A stretch of DNA of 64,000 bases from Apostichopus japonicus (GCF_037975245.1 NC_092568.1:33884501-33948500), one strand, 5' to 3'. Counted from the stretch's first letter, positions 37,010-48,282 are shown. Translations and numbers: made by a program. Notes: a model not told the origin generated them from the letters alone.

Positions 37010-38818
37010 TCAATTGGGGCTTGACATGAAGGACAGCATAACACTGACTGTATCAGCTTGGTTGTGGTATCTGGTAACATCCTGATTCCCAGAAATGTGA
37101 CTCTCCAATTGTGTGAGGCTGTGGGTTTGTTGGTGGGCTGCATACTCGTTATATGTAGTAAACTCAATACCACAAATGTTACAGGCAGCGATGCCAGAGG
37201 TGTTTGGTTGTTCCTCCAGGACAACAGCCTCTGCGGTGTGATGGTAGTGCTTTTCTAACTCTGGGGTGAGATGTGGATTACATTCTTCTTCTATAGTGAC
37301 AGGGTATAGGCGCACCTGTTGCATATGGTGCACTATGGGAGCAGCCTCTTTCTGATGGACCTTCTGATGGCGTTCCAAGCGAGCTTTTGTGGCATACTCC
37401 TTGTTGCAGAGGGTGCATTTGAATGGCTTCTTACCAGTGTGTTGTCTCTCATGTAACATGCGACTATAGGACAGACGAAACCACCTTTCGCAGTGGGAAC
37501 ACTTGAAGGGTCTCTCGTCTCTGTGAACCATCTGGTGCTTCCTCAAGTGACTCTGATATGCAAATGCTGCTCCACATGTTTCACACACGTATTGCTTTAT
37601 CTTCAAATGAACAGCTTTGTCATGAATGGTCAATGTAACTTTTGAACTGAAATCTTTATCACACTTAGGACAAGGGAACCTGATACCCTCATTGGCATGA
37701 GAGGCCTGATGCTTCAAAAGGCTGGATTTTAGAGTAAACTTTATCCCACAGTCCGTGCACTCGTATGGTTGGCTACCAGAATGTGTCATTTCATGCCCTA
37801 GCAACGTTCGTTTAGCTTTGAAGGATTTACCGCACTCTTTGCATTGGTACTTCTTTTCTCCAGTATGAGACAAAATATGGCAGTCTAGATGAGGCTGTCT
37901 CTTAAAAGTTTTACCGCAATATGTGCAAGCAAAGTTCCTCTCCTCACAATGGTGCTTCATATGTAACTTGAGCTCACAGAGACGAACATAACTCCTCTCA
38001 CAAATCTTGCATTTAAATGTCTTTGGGTGAGAGTTCTTCACATGTTCACGATAGGTGGTATGCTCCGCGAACCTCTTCATGCAATATCTACACAAGTACT
38101 TTTTGGTTTGCAAAATATTCTTCTCAATCTGTGCTGCAATGTCTTGTCGATTCTGTGCAGCATCTGTTAGGGAGTCTCCTTGCTCTCCTGTAGTGGCTTG
38201 AACAATCATGTCATCTTCCGAATGTTGCGATAGTCTGTGATCTTTCAGCATTGATTCTCTTTCGAATCCTTCGCTACAAGTGCTACAAAAATGCCACTTT
38301 TGCTTAGTGTGGAGTTTCAGGTGTTCCTTAAGAGACTGTTCATTCTTGCAACTCAAATTACAATGGTGACATTGAGTTGCAGGGGTATGATGGCCTTGTT
38401 TATGATTCAGCATTTCCAATATGGTTCTGCATACGTGATCACATTCCTTGCAAGTAAAGATTTTGCGAGTTGTCTGCCTAGCAGATTTTCTAGTAGATTT
38501 AGAAACAACACTATCTTCACCTTTCTCTGACTCGCTTCCATTACTTCCCTGGACTCCACGGTCAGAAGATTTTAGATGACATTTATGGGTTGGGTCGGGA
38601 GTTTCTTTCAGAAGGAAGCTCTTCACACAAATTTCACACTGAGATATCAAATCCTTCCAATGCTGGTCAACCTGGTGAGCATATCTCTCTTTCTCAGATG
38701 GAAAGACTTCATCACAGTACTTACAAACAAACATCTTTGATACGGTAATCACACCAGCCAACTTTAGCGAGTCACCGGCAACCTGCCCACGGGTACGATT
38801 CTTCTTGGTTGCTGCCAT
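37010..38818 (-). CDS. C2H2 zinc-finger protein, 602 aa, coding sequence in one exon
   Basis: Probably a nuclear DNA-binding regulator; its targets are unknown. I start at ATG 38816-38818 (MAATKKNRTRG). The frame runs open further upstream, but an acceptor (..CTCTACAG, 38845-38846) lies 26 bp before this ATG, so the upstream residues are intron. There are 14 good C2H2 fingers (C-x2-C-x12-H-x3-5-H) plus one degenerate finger near residues 60-85. The first is at about 30-55 (CKYCDEVF). After a polar Ser/Lys-rich linker (about 88-122) the rest follow in clusters. Only some linkers are the classical TGEKK/TGKKP type (SHTGEKK, QHTGKKP), as in many non-KRAB invertebrate fingers. The last finger (CNICGIEF) is set apart near the C-terminus. 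No KRAB, SCAN, BTB or ZAD domain is visible. I cannot assign an orthologue. Confidence 0.92.
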   Translation of the reverse strand: MAATKKNRTRGQVAGDSLKLAGVITVSKMFVCKYCDEVFPSEKERYAHQVDQHWKDLISQCEICVKSFLLKETPDPTHKCHLKSSDRGVQGSNGSESEKGEDSVVSKSTRKSARQTTRKIFTCKECDHVCRTILEMLNHKQGHHTPATQCHHCNLSCKNEQSLKEHLKLHTKQKWHFCSTCSEGFERESMLKDHRLSQHSEDDMIVQATTGEQGDSLTDAAQNRQDIAAQIEKNILQTKKYLCRYCMKRFAEHTTYREHVKNSHPKTFKCKICERSYVRLCELKLHMKHHCEERNFACTYCGKTFKRQPHLDCHILSHTGEKKYQCKECGKSFKAKRTLLGHEMTHSGSQPYECTDCGIKFTLKSSLLKHQASHANEGIRFPCPKCDKDFSSKVTLTIHDKAVHLKIKQYVCETCGAAFAYQSHLRKHQMVHRDERPFKCSHCERWFRLSYSRMLHERQHTGKKPFKCTLCNKEYATKARLERHQKVHQKEAAPIVHHMQQVRLYPVTIEEECNPHLTPELEKHYHHTAEAVVLEEQPNTSGIAACNICGIEFTTYNEYAAHQQTHSLTQLESHISGNQDVTRYHNQADTVSVMLSFMSSPN

Positions 38819-38844
38819 TATATAGAAGGAGTTTTGTGTGTAAT

Positions 38845-40097
38845 CTGTAGAGTTGGAACAAATAAAAACCATGCAATAAAATGGCATTTACTAAACACTT
38901 TTAAAGTGGTTCAAAATTGCATTCAGATAAAATGATAATCTGGTGGCTGTAGTGACTCATTGAACACAATTCTTATAAATGTTCTGCAAGATTGTGTCAA
39001 CACCACATCCTCATAACAGTTGGTATCACAAAGATATATCTTTTAATTTGGTGAGATTTGGTGAAAGACTGGTAACAGCCGGGTGATTGATGTCATCATG
39101 TCAACTGAGCCAAAAACACAGGGTTTTCTTTAACTTATAGGCCTATTTGGCTCATTTATGCACGGAGGAAAGTTGTACTTTAAACAATGAAATTCTACAC
39201 ATACAAGACAATTAAATGCTAAGCCAACATTCCAACAAATCTGATTTAATGGAAATTCAACAAGAAAAAATATATGAGATAAAATAGCTCTTGATGAGCA
39301 TTTGACATGACTTCACAGACAACCTATGTACAGTACTTCTAATGTGATCCACTTTCTGGAGTAAATAATGGGTTAAGCCATTCAAAATAGGTTTCATTTA
39401 ATCAACCATACTGTATCTTGACTAAGAGGAAAGATATTAAAAGATGATTTTTCAACTACTAACACTGTTCAATATTTTTCTCTTTGACATGAGGATAACA
39501 TATTTTATGGTCTGCCACCAGAATTTCCATTTAAATGGAATTTATTACAAAATGTATCATGTTAGCATGACTTCATGGGATCCAAAGATTTCCATTCTGG
39601 GAGATGGGTGGCAGGAATATATTCCCTGAGTATTACATCTGATTGCAAGTTTTACCCATAAGCAATTATAAGCTCACCAGTCACCAATGCATTAATTAAG
39701 AAATGGCATGGGCTGAAAATTGGCTCCAGCCAGAAAAAATGGTCAAATGACTCTTCCCATCTTGACCCCGCAATCAATTAAAACATGTTTTTAAGTTTAC
39801 ACCAGTTAAGCATACATATTATATCTACTTACACCAAATTTCAGCTTTGGCACTCACCTCCTTCATGGTATGGTGGCAATTTGAATATTTACTAGAAGGT
39901 TTTCATTTAAAAAAAATCTGTATCATAATTTATTATCAAACGGTGCATTTCAAGTTCGAAGCTTGTGTAATTTATTTTTTCCTGCTAGAAAAAGTATATT
40001 CTACACTAAAATTCATCAGGAAAAGTATGTTTTACTGTTGCTTTTAGAAATGGGTTGATGATGCATCAATTGGTTGATTTGAGGCGGAATGACCCAC
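38845..40097. other. Presumed zinc-finger gene 5' intron and upstream sequence
   Basis: The acceptor at 38845-38846 implies an upstream non-coding exon. I cannot place it; a CpG-containing segment with a minus-strand donor near 41563 is one candidate. No other gene is seen. Confidence 0.4.
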
Positions 40098-40325
40098 AAT
40101 ACTGACGGTATTTCAAGGTACTATGATGATGCTATGAAAATACTGTACATGATAGGTGTATTGAGAGCTTTACAAATTATGACTAAATACCGATGGTATT
40201 CCAATGTATGATAACAATTATGACTTTGCTATGATACTGATAGCGTATTGAGAGCTGTACAAATGACTAAATACTGATGATATCCCAAGGTACTGTATGA
40301 CTATGGTATTGGAAACGTGTACAGT
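40098..40325. repeat. ~100-bp degenerate tandem repeat
   Basis: About two and a half units share ATAC.GA.GGTATT.CAAGGTA, GTATTGAGAGCT.TACAAAT and ATGACTAAATAC. It lies upstream of the zinc-finger gene. Confidence 0.6.
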
Positions 40326-43129
40326 AGGGTGTACTGACACTGTGCTCAAACGTGTGAATACCAGAATAGTATATCTACTGTACTGTAGGTATTATGAGGT
40401 ACTGTACTGGGAAACAAGTGAGGAGTACAAGTTGAAAGACTAGTATAACAGTCTGAACTTATATGTGTTCCGATATTTTGAACTGTAACTTTCAAAAGTA
40501 ATTTTAATAAGCTGGAATGGACAAACACAAATTACCTACAACTGAATGATAATAATTAGTGGCAGGGGGAACCCATACACCGATAGATGCGTAATTCGGA
40601 AAATATAGAAACTTAAGTTGGAGTAAGCTGGAAAAGCTAAAAAGGCTTATAAGGACTTATTTTGTGTTTAATCAAGGATTCAAACATGTCTGTGCTAAAT
40701 CTTTAAATGGAAATATTATTAATTTAATTAATACAACACACGTGGGACATAATTCATGGTCTTTTCCCTTCTTTACATTTATTTAAGTACTATCAGAGAT
40801 GTAAAGGCAAGTACAGTAGCGTGAAGAGGGGGGGAGGGACGGGTGACAGGGGGAAGTATGCATGTTTTTTGCTATGGTTTTCTTTTATCTTTTAGTTTCT
40901 TGTTTTAATTTGCAAGATATTTTCCCTGTTCTGCTCTCCTGCATAGTTTAACAATTTGTTAACAATTTTCAATGTTACTATTGTATCCTTCCATGCAAAA
41001 TGTTATGAAGAATCCAGGCCATTGATTCCTTGACACTGGTTTGCAAAGCAGCCATTCATGTTACAAACCTGCCATTGTTCTAAAAGGCATAGTTTTGCCC
41101 TCCCCAAAGTTACACAGAAATGGATGTGTGATGAACTTTATATTCCTTCATGCCCCCTTATGTATATTAGACGTCACAGTAAGTCTCCAACTTCCATTGT
41201 TGTCATCTGCTCAGTAGCTTCTTCAACACATTAGAAACAGCAAAGTTCTACTACGTTAGCAAGAGTGAACAGCGGTGTTTCTCTACTGTCCTAGACTTTT
41301 GACGTGCGTCACATTATTTGGTACAAATATGGTATAAAATCTAACATTAATACCACCAAATTACCAGCAGTTTTATAGCATAGCCCAATGCCCATACCCT
41401 ATGGCGGAACTTAGCTACTCCATAGTAACCAGTTTATATGGGGTTATACCTCACTGAGTTGTCAAACTGGAGCACTTGTGTACACAGTCGTATGTCGTAT
41501 AGGCAGTGGCCACGCTTGTTGTAATGTATGCCTCACCCTAGGAGGTAACAACTACAGAGCTTACGCTACGCCATTTTGTTGAGGGTAGTACAACGTCCGT
41601 TGAGGAGTGCAGTCTATAGTAACAAAGAATTAGGAACTTAGGTTAGTTTATGTCCATTTACTATCCTTTCAATTGGAGTTACCAACGTGATTGTCTGTAC
41701 CTTTTCGATTCATTGGGCTGCCCTTGATTGAATATCAGAATTTAAAAAAAATACCTAGCCTAGACTGTCGTGTGCATAGCGCATGTTAAAACTTTTAGTG
41801 AGCATTTGGCAAATGAACTGTGAATGTGATTGGTTAATATGAACTTGGGTCATTATTAGAGGTGTTATGTTGTATTCTTCTTGAATATCTCCTCTCTTCC
41901 ATCCCACAGAGAACCCCTCTGAGAGGGCAGTGTGATAAAAAAATAAAAATAAAACAATTGGCAACTGGTTTCCAGCAATGAAACTCTGTGTTATGTGCTT
42001 GTGTACATCATGTTAATATCTACATCCTGCAATGCCGTATTTTATCATTATGTGTAAGAACACTGTTTTTTCTGTCCATCAGTAATGTGAAGAAGGCAAT
42101 ACCATCGGTATGACTACTAGTCTATGAAGTATGATCACAATACCAACTACATTAGAATAAATCAGTTACCACCCAGCCATAGGCCTGGGCCTAATACTTA
42201 ATAGTTGGTCAAAGAAACATATTTTCAGATCTGACAACGTATCCTGAAATATTGCGTCCAATATAAAACACAACTTGCTTATAATAGTTCAAATCCTAAT
42301 TCAAGCTACAAGTTCAAACAAAATTAGGTGTCTGAAAAGTGTAAGTAGAAATAACTTACACAAGATAGTGTGTACTCAGTTTATTCTATGTACATATGAA
42401 AACTTTGCTCAAGTTTAACTTGAGAGGAATTACCCAAAACGCAAACTGCATCATTCCGCTATTGAAACGACGTGTTAGGCTAGTGTAAGTAGAGCCCTAG
42501 TCTGCTTACTGTTATTTTACACGTACTAGAGAAGTCTCTCTCAATATTACCGCGAACACATATATGTGCCACTTACTCAGAAAATGGTAAACAAACGCCT
42601 TTAAGCATACCGATTGACAATATTCGTTATGTATCTCTATCCTGATCTGAAAATGGGTATTGTAACTGCGCCCTAGCTTTGTCTTGGAGCTCGAAACGAC
42701 TACGCCCGACCACGGAATTTAGAAGTAACAAAACACAGGCAAGTAATATTTGGCTGACCAATATGTGGGGGTGTTTAAAGGCTATTTAGTTAGCTATGTT
42801 GCTTTCTTGTGTGTATTTTTGTGTTGCAGCCAACAGTGGCCGCGAAATAGGAAGGTGTCATCAAGTGAACGGGCATAGGGAAAGGTTATAGTGGCGAAAA
42901 AAATACGCTGGAGGGGTGCATTTTTGGGAACATGCCAAATTTTGAACTCTTCTGACAATGTCGACTATCATTCTCTCACCTTTTCACAACATTTTCGACT
43001 TTTGCTGAACTATCCATCCTTTTCTTATTGTGAAATGTTGGTACAGCGCCAAGTTGAGAGTAGAATAAACTATACTTTCTGCATCACAGCGCTTATAAAT
43101 TTCATAACTTAATTATTATTTCTCGAAAT
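40326..43129. other. Non-coding, partly CpG-bearing
   Basis: No supportable coding sequence. The interval contains a G-rich tract near 40828-40853 and short CpG-bearing patches near 41560-41600 and 42440-42720 that may hold promoters or untranslated first exons of the zinc-finger gene. Confidence 0.35.
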
Positions 43130-44260
43130 ATGGACTTATTACCCCTGCATTTGATCTGTATATATAGGAATTTCAAAGTTGTATTCCAACAATTGGAGAA
43201 CACATTTTCGTTGGCTTTCATTGAAATTACGAGACCTATTCTAACGAAATTTTCACATAAACTTGAACATTTAGTGTTTCATCAAACGTTTGACCTTCTA
43301 CGTCGACATTTCCACTTTTTGTCGAAATTAGGAAAGAAAAATCAACATTTCGACGGGTAATATAACCCGTTCATTTCATAGTTACATTAATGATATCATT
43401 AATGTAACTATGAAATGAAAAAAAATTATCGTTTGATTGCCTGGCACTCATTTCGCTAACAGCGTGATGTCTGCAGCTGAATGATATTAGCAATGCCGTG
43501 GAGTGAATCCTATATAGTTGAAAAGGTGAGTGGCGAAAATATTATAGCCTACTGCCCTGTAGACTCTTCCCTGGATGGGACGCTACCCCTATGCCCCCCC
43601 CCCCCCCCATCATCCTTTCTGCCTATGGCCATGCGGCACTAATACCCATTTTCGTCAATGACATTTATGCCTTGTAATCAAGTGTCTTCGCTATTTTAGT
43701 TTACATAGGCCTATATCAGGTATGTTGGGGTCCAACTGAAGCCAGACTTAGATTTATAAACTAGTACTTAGATTCCCTATATATTCAAAACAAGGCTTCA
43801 AAAAGGGACAATCACCTCAGGATATTATACAGCGGAAGGACCATTCAGTTATCAACTGCCCCGCTTATGATGGAACATTTTACATGTCGTAATTACTTCG
43901 CAAATATATAATTTATAAATTTTGAGATAAAATAGTTAACATTTTCAGATAAAGCAGTCGAAAATTCGGTATGTCGACATCTGGTGGCAAAATTTTACAA
44001 TAAAGTTTACAGTTTGATGTGAATCGGAATTTCAAGAGAAAAGCCGAAATCTGAAGATATAAAGTCGAAATTTCGCAAAGAAACTGACATAAATAGTTTG
44101 ATTATGTCGCATTTCCAGAAAAAGACGACGAAGCAGTAAGAAAGCAAAGGAAACAGTTGACATTTCAGGAAAGTTAGAAATTTGGATATTAGACACTTAA
44201 ACAGTCGATATTTGGAGAAAGAAAATTTGATATTCCATCGTCCCATTAGGGCCACCGTAT
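43130..44260. repeat. Degenerate GTCGAAATTT-type repeat in opposed orientations around a palindrome
   Basis: Between 43130 and 43350 the words read mostly as AAATTTCGAC/TTTTCG. Between 43900 and 44240 they read as GTCGAAATTT, GATAAA and CAGTCGA, so the two halves look inverted about a middle that holds unrelated sequence and a poly-C run (about 43594-43609). The vocabulary matches 4765-5115. Confidence 0.45.
43370..43419. repeat. Perfect 50-bp palindrome without spacer
   Basis: TTCATTTCATAGTTACATTA continues through ATGAT and is then mirrored exactly as ATCAT plus the complement, giving 25 bp per arm with no loop. Directly to its left (43353-43370) is a second small hairpin, ACGGGT..ACCCGT. 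There are no coding or TIR features. Confidence 0.93.
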
Positions 44261-44311
44261 ATCTACAAAACTGAACCCTTTGTAAGATAGGCTACCCTTC
44301 CCAGCCCGCCC

Positions 44312-44566
44312 GCGTATTTTTTTTTCCCAGGACGAACGTGGGCATCGGCCAATCATATCCCTGGATTCTAAACATGTGACGCTTTTTCAAAAAACATGTT
44401 CTGAATCTTTTTTCCTAGTTTTGACCCCAGATTATGAACGAAAATCCTTCATTTTCATAGAATCTGGATCCCTAACCCACTTTCTAAACCCTAACTCTGA
44501 TTTCAAACGAATTTGTAAATTCCTGAAAAACCTGAAACCCACGTTCGTCCTGGGAAAAAAAAACGC
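44312..44566. mobile_element. 255-bp TIR element with 9-bp TSD AGCCCGCCC (Mutator-like size)
   Basis: The left terminus has GCGTATTTTTTTTT then CCCAGGACGAACGTGGG, and the right terminus has CCCACGTTCGTCCTGGG then AAAAAAAAACGC: an inverted repeat of about 29 bp with a one- or two-base length difference. AGCCCGCCC lies on both sides (44303-44311, 44567-44575). A 9-bp duplication is typical of Mutator-like elements. It is non-coding and non-autonomous. Confidence 0.85.
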
Positions 44567-45236
44567 AGCCCGCCCCGCCACCAGATTTCTGTAAACTCAA
44601 CTTGATATTGCTTTCTGCGACGCTGTTCTTGAATTTTGGACCCCATTGGACCAATTGAGAAATAAGACAAAAAAAAAAAAAAAAAACCAAAACAAGTAGA
44701 GAAATGATCCAAAGCCTTCAGCAATAAAAACAGAGACATTTATCTTACCTTCGTATCACCAAATTCATGCGTCGAATTTTCTAAAGAAGTTTAAACCGGT
44801 ATGGAAATGGTGACACGTACGTTACTGAATTTCCTTGATCCACAGAACAAATCACGTTAGGCTATAGTCTAACGTATTGCTAGATAATCCACTTTTACAA
44901 AAAAATGATCCACATTTTCTTAAGTGCAAATAAACTATAATACCGAGGCTGCATGGTTTCACATTTCGCGAAATGATATCCCACATGAAATAATTAGACG
45001 TATACTTTTCACAAAAATTATAGCAAAATTGTTCACTTCAGAGGCGGGGGGGGGGGGGGGGGAGGGCAAGGCAAGGCAAACTTTTCGTGCCCTTTTTACG
45101 ACCCACCCTAAGAGCTACTGCCGAGCACCAATTATGACTGAAAAACAGTATTTCCCCTTATTTGTGGGTAGAAAACGTTTATTAATTACCTTTATATGGT
45201 CACACAAGTTTCCTTTACTTTAGTCGTCCCCATTCC

Positions 45237-45590
45237 CATAGGCGTACGGGACCATTTCAGTTTGGGGGGGCAGGGGGGCAGAAACTTTTGTGCCCGAAAG
45301 TTCCCGTGACACTATCTAAGCGGAGCGCCACCATCGGTTGGCGCGTAGCGTATAAGAATTTTTTTGGCAAAAAATGCCTCTCAGATTGCCAGAAATGGCA
45401 CTTCTGAGGCCTTGCAAGTTGCAAAAAGTTGGAAAAGATTCGGGCAAACTACTGCATATTTATATGTATGTATATATAAATATTTTTTTACCTCTTAGGC
45501 TGCCCGAATTTTTCAGGACTTTTGCCCAAATTTCTTGTCCTCTGGAAATTTGGGGTGGGGGCAGTCTGCCCCCCGCCTCGTACGCCTATG
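45237..45590. mobile_element. hAT-like MITE, 354 bp, perfect TSD CCCATTCC
   Basis: The ends CATAGGCGTACG and CGTACGCCTATG are perfectly inverted. CCCATTCC occurs at 45229-45236 and 45591-45598. The interior has poly-G near the left end and the shared core (CTATCTAAGCGGAGCGCCAC, CATCGGTTGGCGCG, then ATGCCTCTCAGATTGCCAG and AATGGCACTTC). Its termini differ from the CAGGGGCGTAGC type although the core is the same. Confidence 0.9.
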
Positions 45591-45774
45591 CCCATTCCGT
45601 TCCCAAAAATGTCGTGGGGAGGAGGAGGTGGGGGGGGGGGCGGTTTGTTGCCTTCTCTGGCTATGCCAAAGTTTCTTCTCGCAGAGTGTTGTGGATTAGT
45701 GGAATAGCCTGCCTGAATTCGGTTGTTGTGTCTGAAAGTGTAAATGCCTTAATTTAAAAATGCACTTGACAGGG

Positions 45775-46438
45775 GTGTTGCTAAAACGAATGACAACTGC
45801 GTTACACATAACGAATGACAATATGTTGTACACACTAAAAAATTGCGTTGACTAAAACGAATGACAGAGTATGACATCTCAGACATTTGCTTCACTCGGA
45901 TATCACAGTTCAGACTTCGTGGGTATATTAAAGCTACGCAAACCGAGTGGACGCGAAGTGCGTGGCTTACAGATCTAATAAATTACGGACAAGATACAAA
46001 CGCACCTTCAAGGATGCAAAATTGTAAGTATGATTATAAAAAGTAAATTTAACATCATTTTTCCGATATTAATTGTTAGAAACTAACAATACTATAATCT
46101 TGAAACGGCTTTAGTTATCTTTCTAAATCTACAGAGTAAATTTACATTAATGTCAAAAGCACAGCACTCAAGCGCATTCTCACACAAAAAAATCCCTGTG
46201 GTTTCTATCCGTATATAAATTACACCATGCAAAGCACTGCAACCACGTATCATGCAATTTTCCTCAAATCATTTTTGCGCAGGAAACCAATAACCGCATT
46301 TACTCCACTGTTCTCACCACTGTCCTTCGTTGTCATTCGTTGTCATTCGCTGTCATTCGCGAATGATAATTAATTTTAACCCTGTGTGGAGTCAATTGTC
46401 ATTCGGTCATTCGCTGTCATTCGTTTTAGTTTGTCTCC
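45775..46438. mobile_element. 664-bp TIR element with TSD TTGACAGGG and an internal exon-like frame
   Basis: TTGACAGGG occurs at 45766-45774 and 46439-46447. The left end contains TAAAACGAATGACAACTGCG and the right end is its inverted counterpart CGCTGTCATTCGTTTTAG; the outermost ~8 bases match poorly. Extra copies of ACGAATGACA (or its complement) lie inside both ends. Between 45861 and 46023 a 54-codon frame starts with ATG and stops at a canonical donor (GTAAGT); I do not recognise the peptide. A 9-bp TSD points to a Mutator-like, non-autonomous element. Confidence 0.72.
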
Positions 46439-47442
46439 TTGACAGGGTTATTTCCTGCAGTGTGGGAGTCTGCTTTCTTTTGACTATTTAAGGTTTGAGT
46501 TGTTGGTTTTCGGAGTGTTTTCATGAGGACAATTTCCTCCCTGACCTTTTTCTTACTAAACGGAATTAAGTCAATGATTCACTTGTCCATAACTTAAACA
46601 GTGAGCAGACACCTTTGGTAACGGTTTGGTATATTGTCGACGGAATTTTCATGCTGGCGCGAGAGATGGTCATTCACTCAGAGACCTTCCACTCAGAGAT
46701 CACTGCTCAAATGCAAACAGAAATCGCCGTTTAACGTGAGGCGACGTCCAGCATAGAGATGGTCGTTGATATACAGATCGTCTACTCAGAGATCGCTGTG
46801 CAAACACAGCCAACCTTTCAGGAACTGTCCATTCAGCATTGGTCTTGACTTAGTAACCGTCGAGACGGAGAAATGGTCGTGATACAGAATTCGTCCATTC
46901 AGAGATCGTTCACTCTGAGATGATCGTCAACATTATGAAATCGTCAATTCAGAGGGTAGCATACGCCAATTAAAAGCCCCATTGACTTACACACTAAATC
47001 ACAAAAGTAATGTGGCCTCTAAGTCTAGATAGAAGTTTTCACTTGCTAAACGCTACCCATCACCGGATAGCTGACAAGTTGGCCTTTCATGGCACCATCA
47101 ATTTTCCGTATCATGACCTTGTAGATTTTTTGCTATCCGAGCCGGAAGTTTTCGTCACTTGTAAACAAACCTCTTCACTCAGTGGTAAACAAATTTCCTA
47201 CGCTGCTCCTGGAAGGCCTAAAGGGGTCTAAAATTGCCTCAATTGACCCAATTTGTGCACCACATGTACTTCCATTCATGCTCTTCAACATGCAAGCCAC
47301 AAAAAACTAGATTATGATTGATAACATGTCACAAAAGATGTTCTCCCGCTGCTTTTTGGCACTTTTCCTGAGATAGGAGAACAATCGAGCGGATTGATAT
47401 AGACTCTAATAAGAGTATGCCACCAGAGATGGTCGGCTCAGA

Positions 47443-48064
47443 CAGGGGCGTAGCGAAGGGGTTTTTGTTGGGGGGGTGTGGAGAATTTGATTTGCCGACG
47501 GATCTGGAAGTGGTGACTGAAATGGGGGAGGGGGTGTCCCCCTCCCCTTTTGAAAATTTTTAGTTTTGAAACGTCCTTATAGATGCAATCTGGTGTATAT
47601 TTTAAGTCAAATTTGATTTGCCGACGGATCTGGAAGTGGTGACTGAAATGGGGGAGGGGTCTAAGGGGAGGGGGTGTCCCCCTCCCCTTTGTAAATTTTT
47701 TAGTTTGAAACGTCCTTAGATGCAATCTGGTGCATATTTTAAGTCAAATTTGATTTGCCGACGGATCTGGAAGTGGTGACTGAAATGGGGGAGGGGTCTA
47801 AGGGTAGGGGGTCTACCCCTCCCCTTTGGAAATTTTTTAGTTTTGAAACGTCCTTAGATGCAATCTGGTGCATATTTTAAGTCAAATTTGGCACGGAAGA
47901 AGCTCCCGTTCTCCTTTTCTCTATTCAGCTTTCCTTCTTTCTTCCCCTTCCGCTCTCTTCACCTTTTCTCTTTTTGCCGACAGACCCAAAATTTGCCGAC
48001 AGCGACCAAATTATTGGGGGGGGGGGGTGTCACCCCCACACCCCCCCCGCTCGCTACGCCCCTG
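47443..48064. mobile_element. hAT-like element, family A, 622 bp, perfect TSD GGCTCAGA
   Basis: A second, uninterrupted copy of the family at 32960. The ends CAGGGGCGTAGCGA and TCGCTACGCCCCTG form a perfect inverted repeat. GGCTCAGA occurs at 47435-47442 and 48065-48072. Three internal units carry GATTTGCCGACGGATCTGGA at 47489, 47615 and 47752 (126 and 137 bp apart). A pyrimidine-rich right segment and poly-G/C follow. Non-autonomous. Confidence 0.92.
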
Positions 48065-48282
48065 GGCTCAGAGATGGTTCATTTGAGTTACAGCAAAATT
48101 TAAATATTTATATCGTGGGCGGGGCGTGAACTTTTCAATCACAGAGTCGAGTTACGTCGACCGCTCGCTACGCCTCTGGGCTCAGAGATGGTTCATTTGA
48201 GTTACAGCAAAATTTAAATATTTATATCGTGGGCGGGGCGTGAACTTTTCAATCACAGAGTCGAGTTACGTCGACCGCTCGC
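48047..48282 (+). repeat. 114-bp tandem duplication spanning a transposon end and its flank
   Basis: Bases 48055-48168 recur as 48169-48282. The unit contains the last 10 bp of the element (TACGCCCCTG; TACGCCTCTG in the second copy), the GGCTCAGA TSD and 96 bp of flank. The 8-mer CCGCTCGC sits at each boundary (48047, 48161, 48275). One base differs between copies. Confidence 0.9.

Noticed and set aside
38819-38887. Upstream ATG of the zinc-finger frame
   Set aside because: A pyrimidine-rich acceptor (CTCTACAG) lies between it and the second ATG; the extra 23 residues are probably intron translation.
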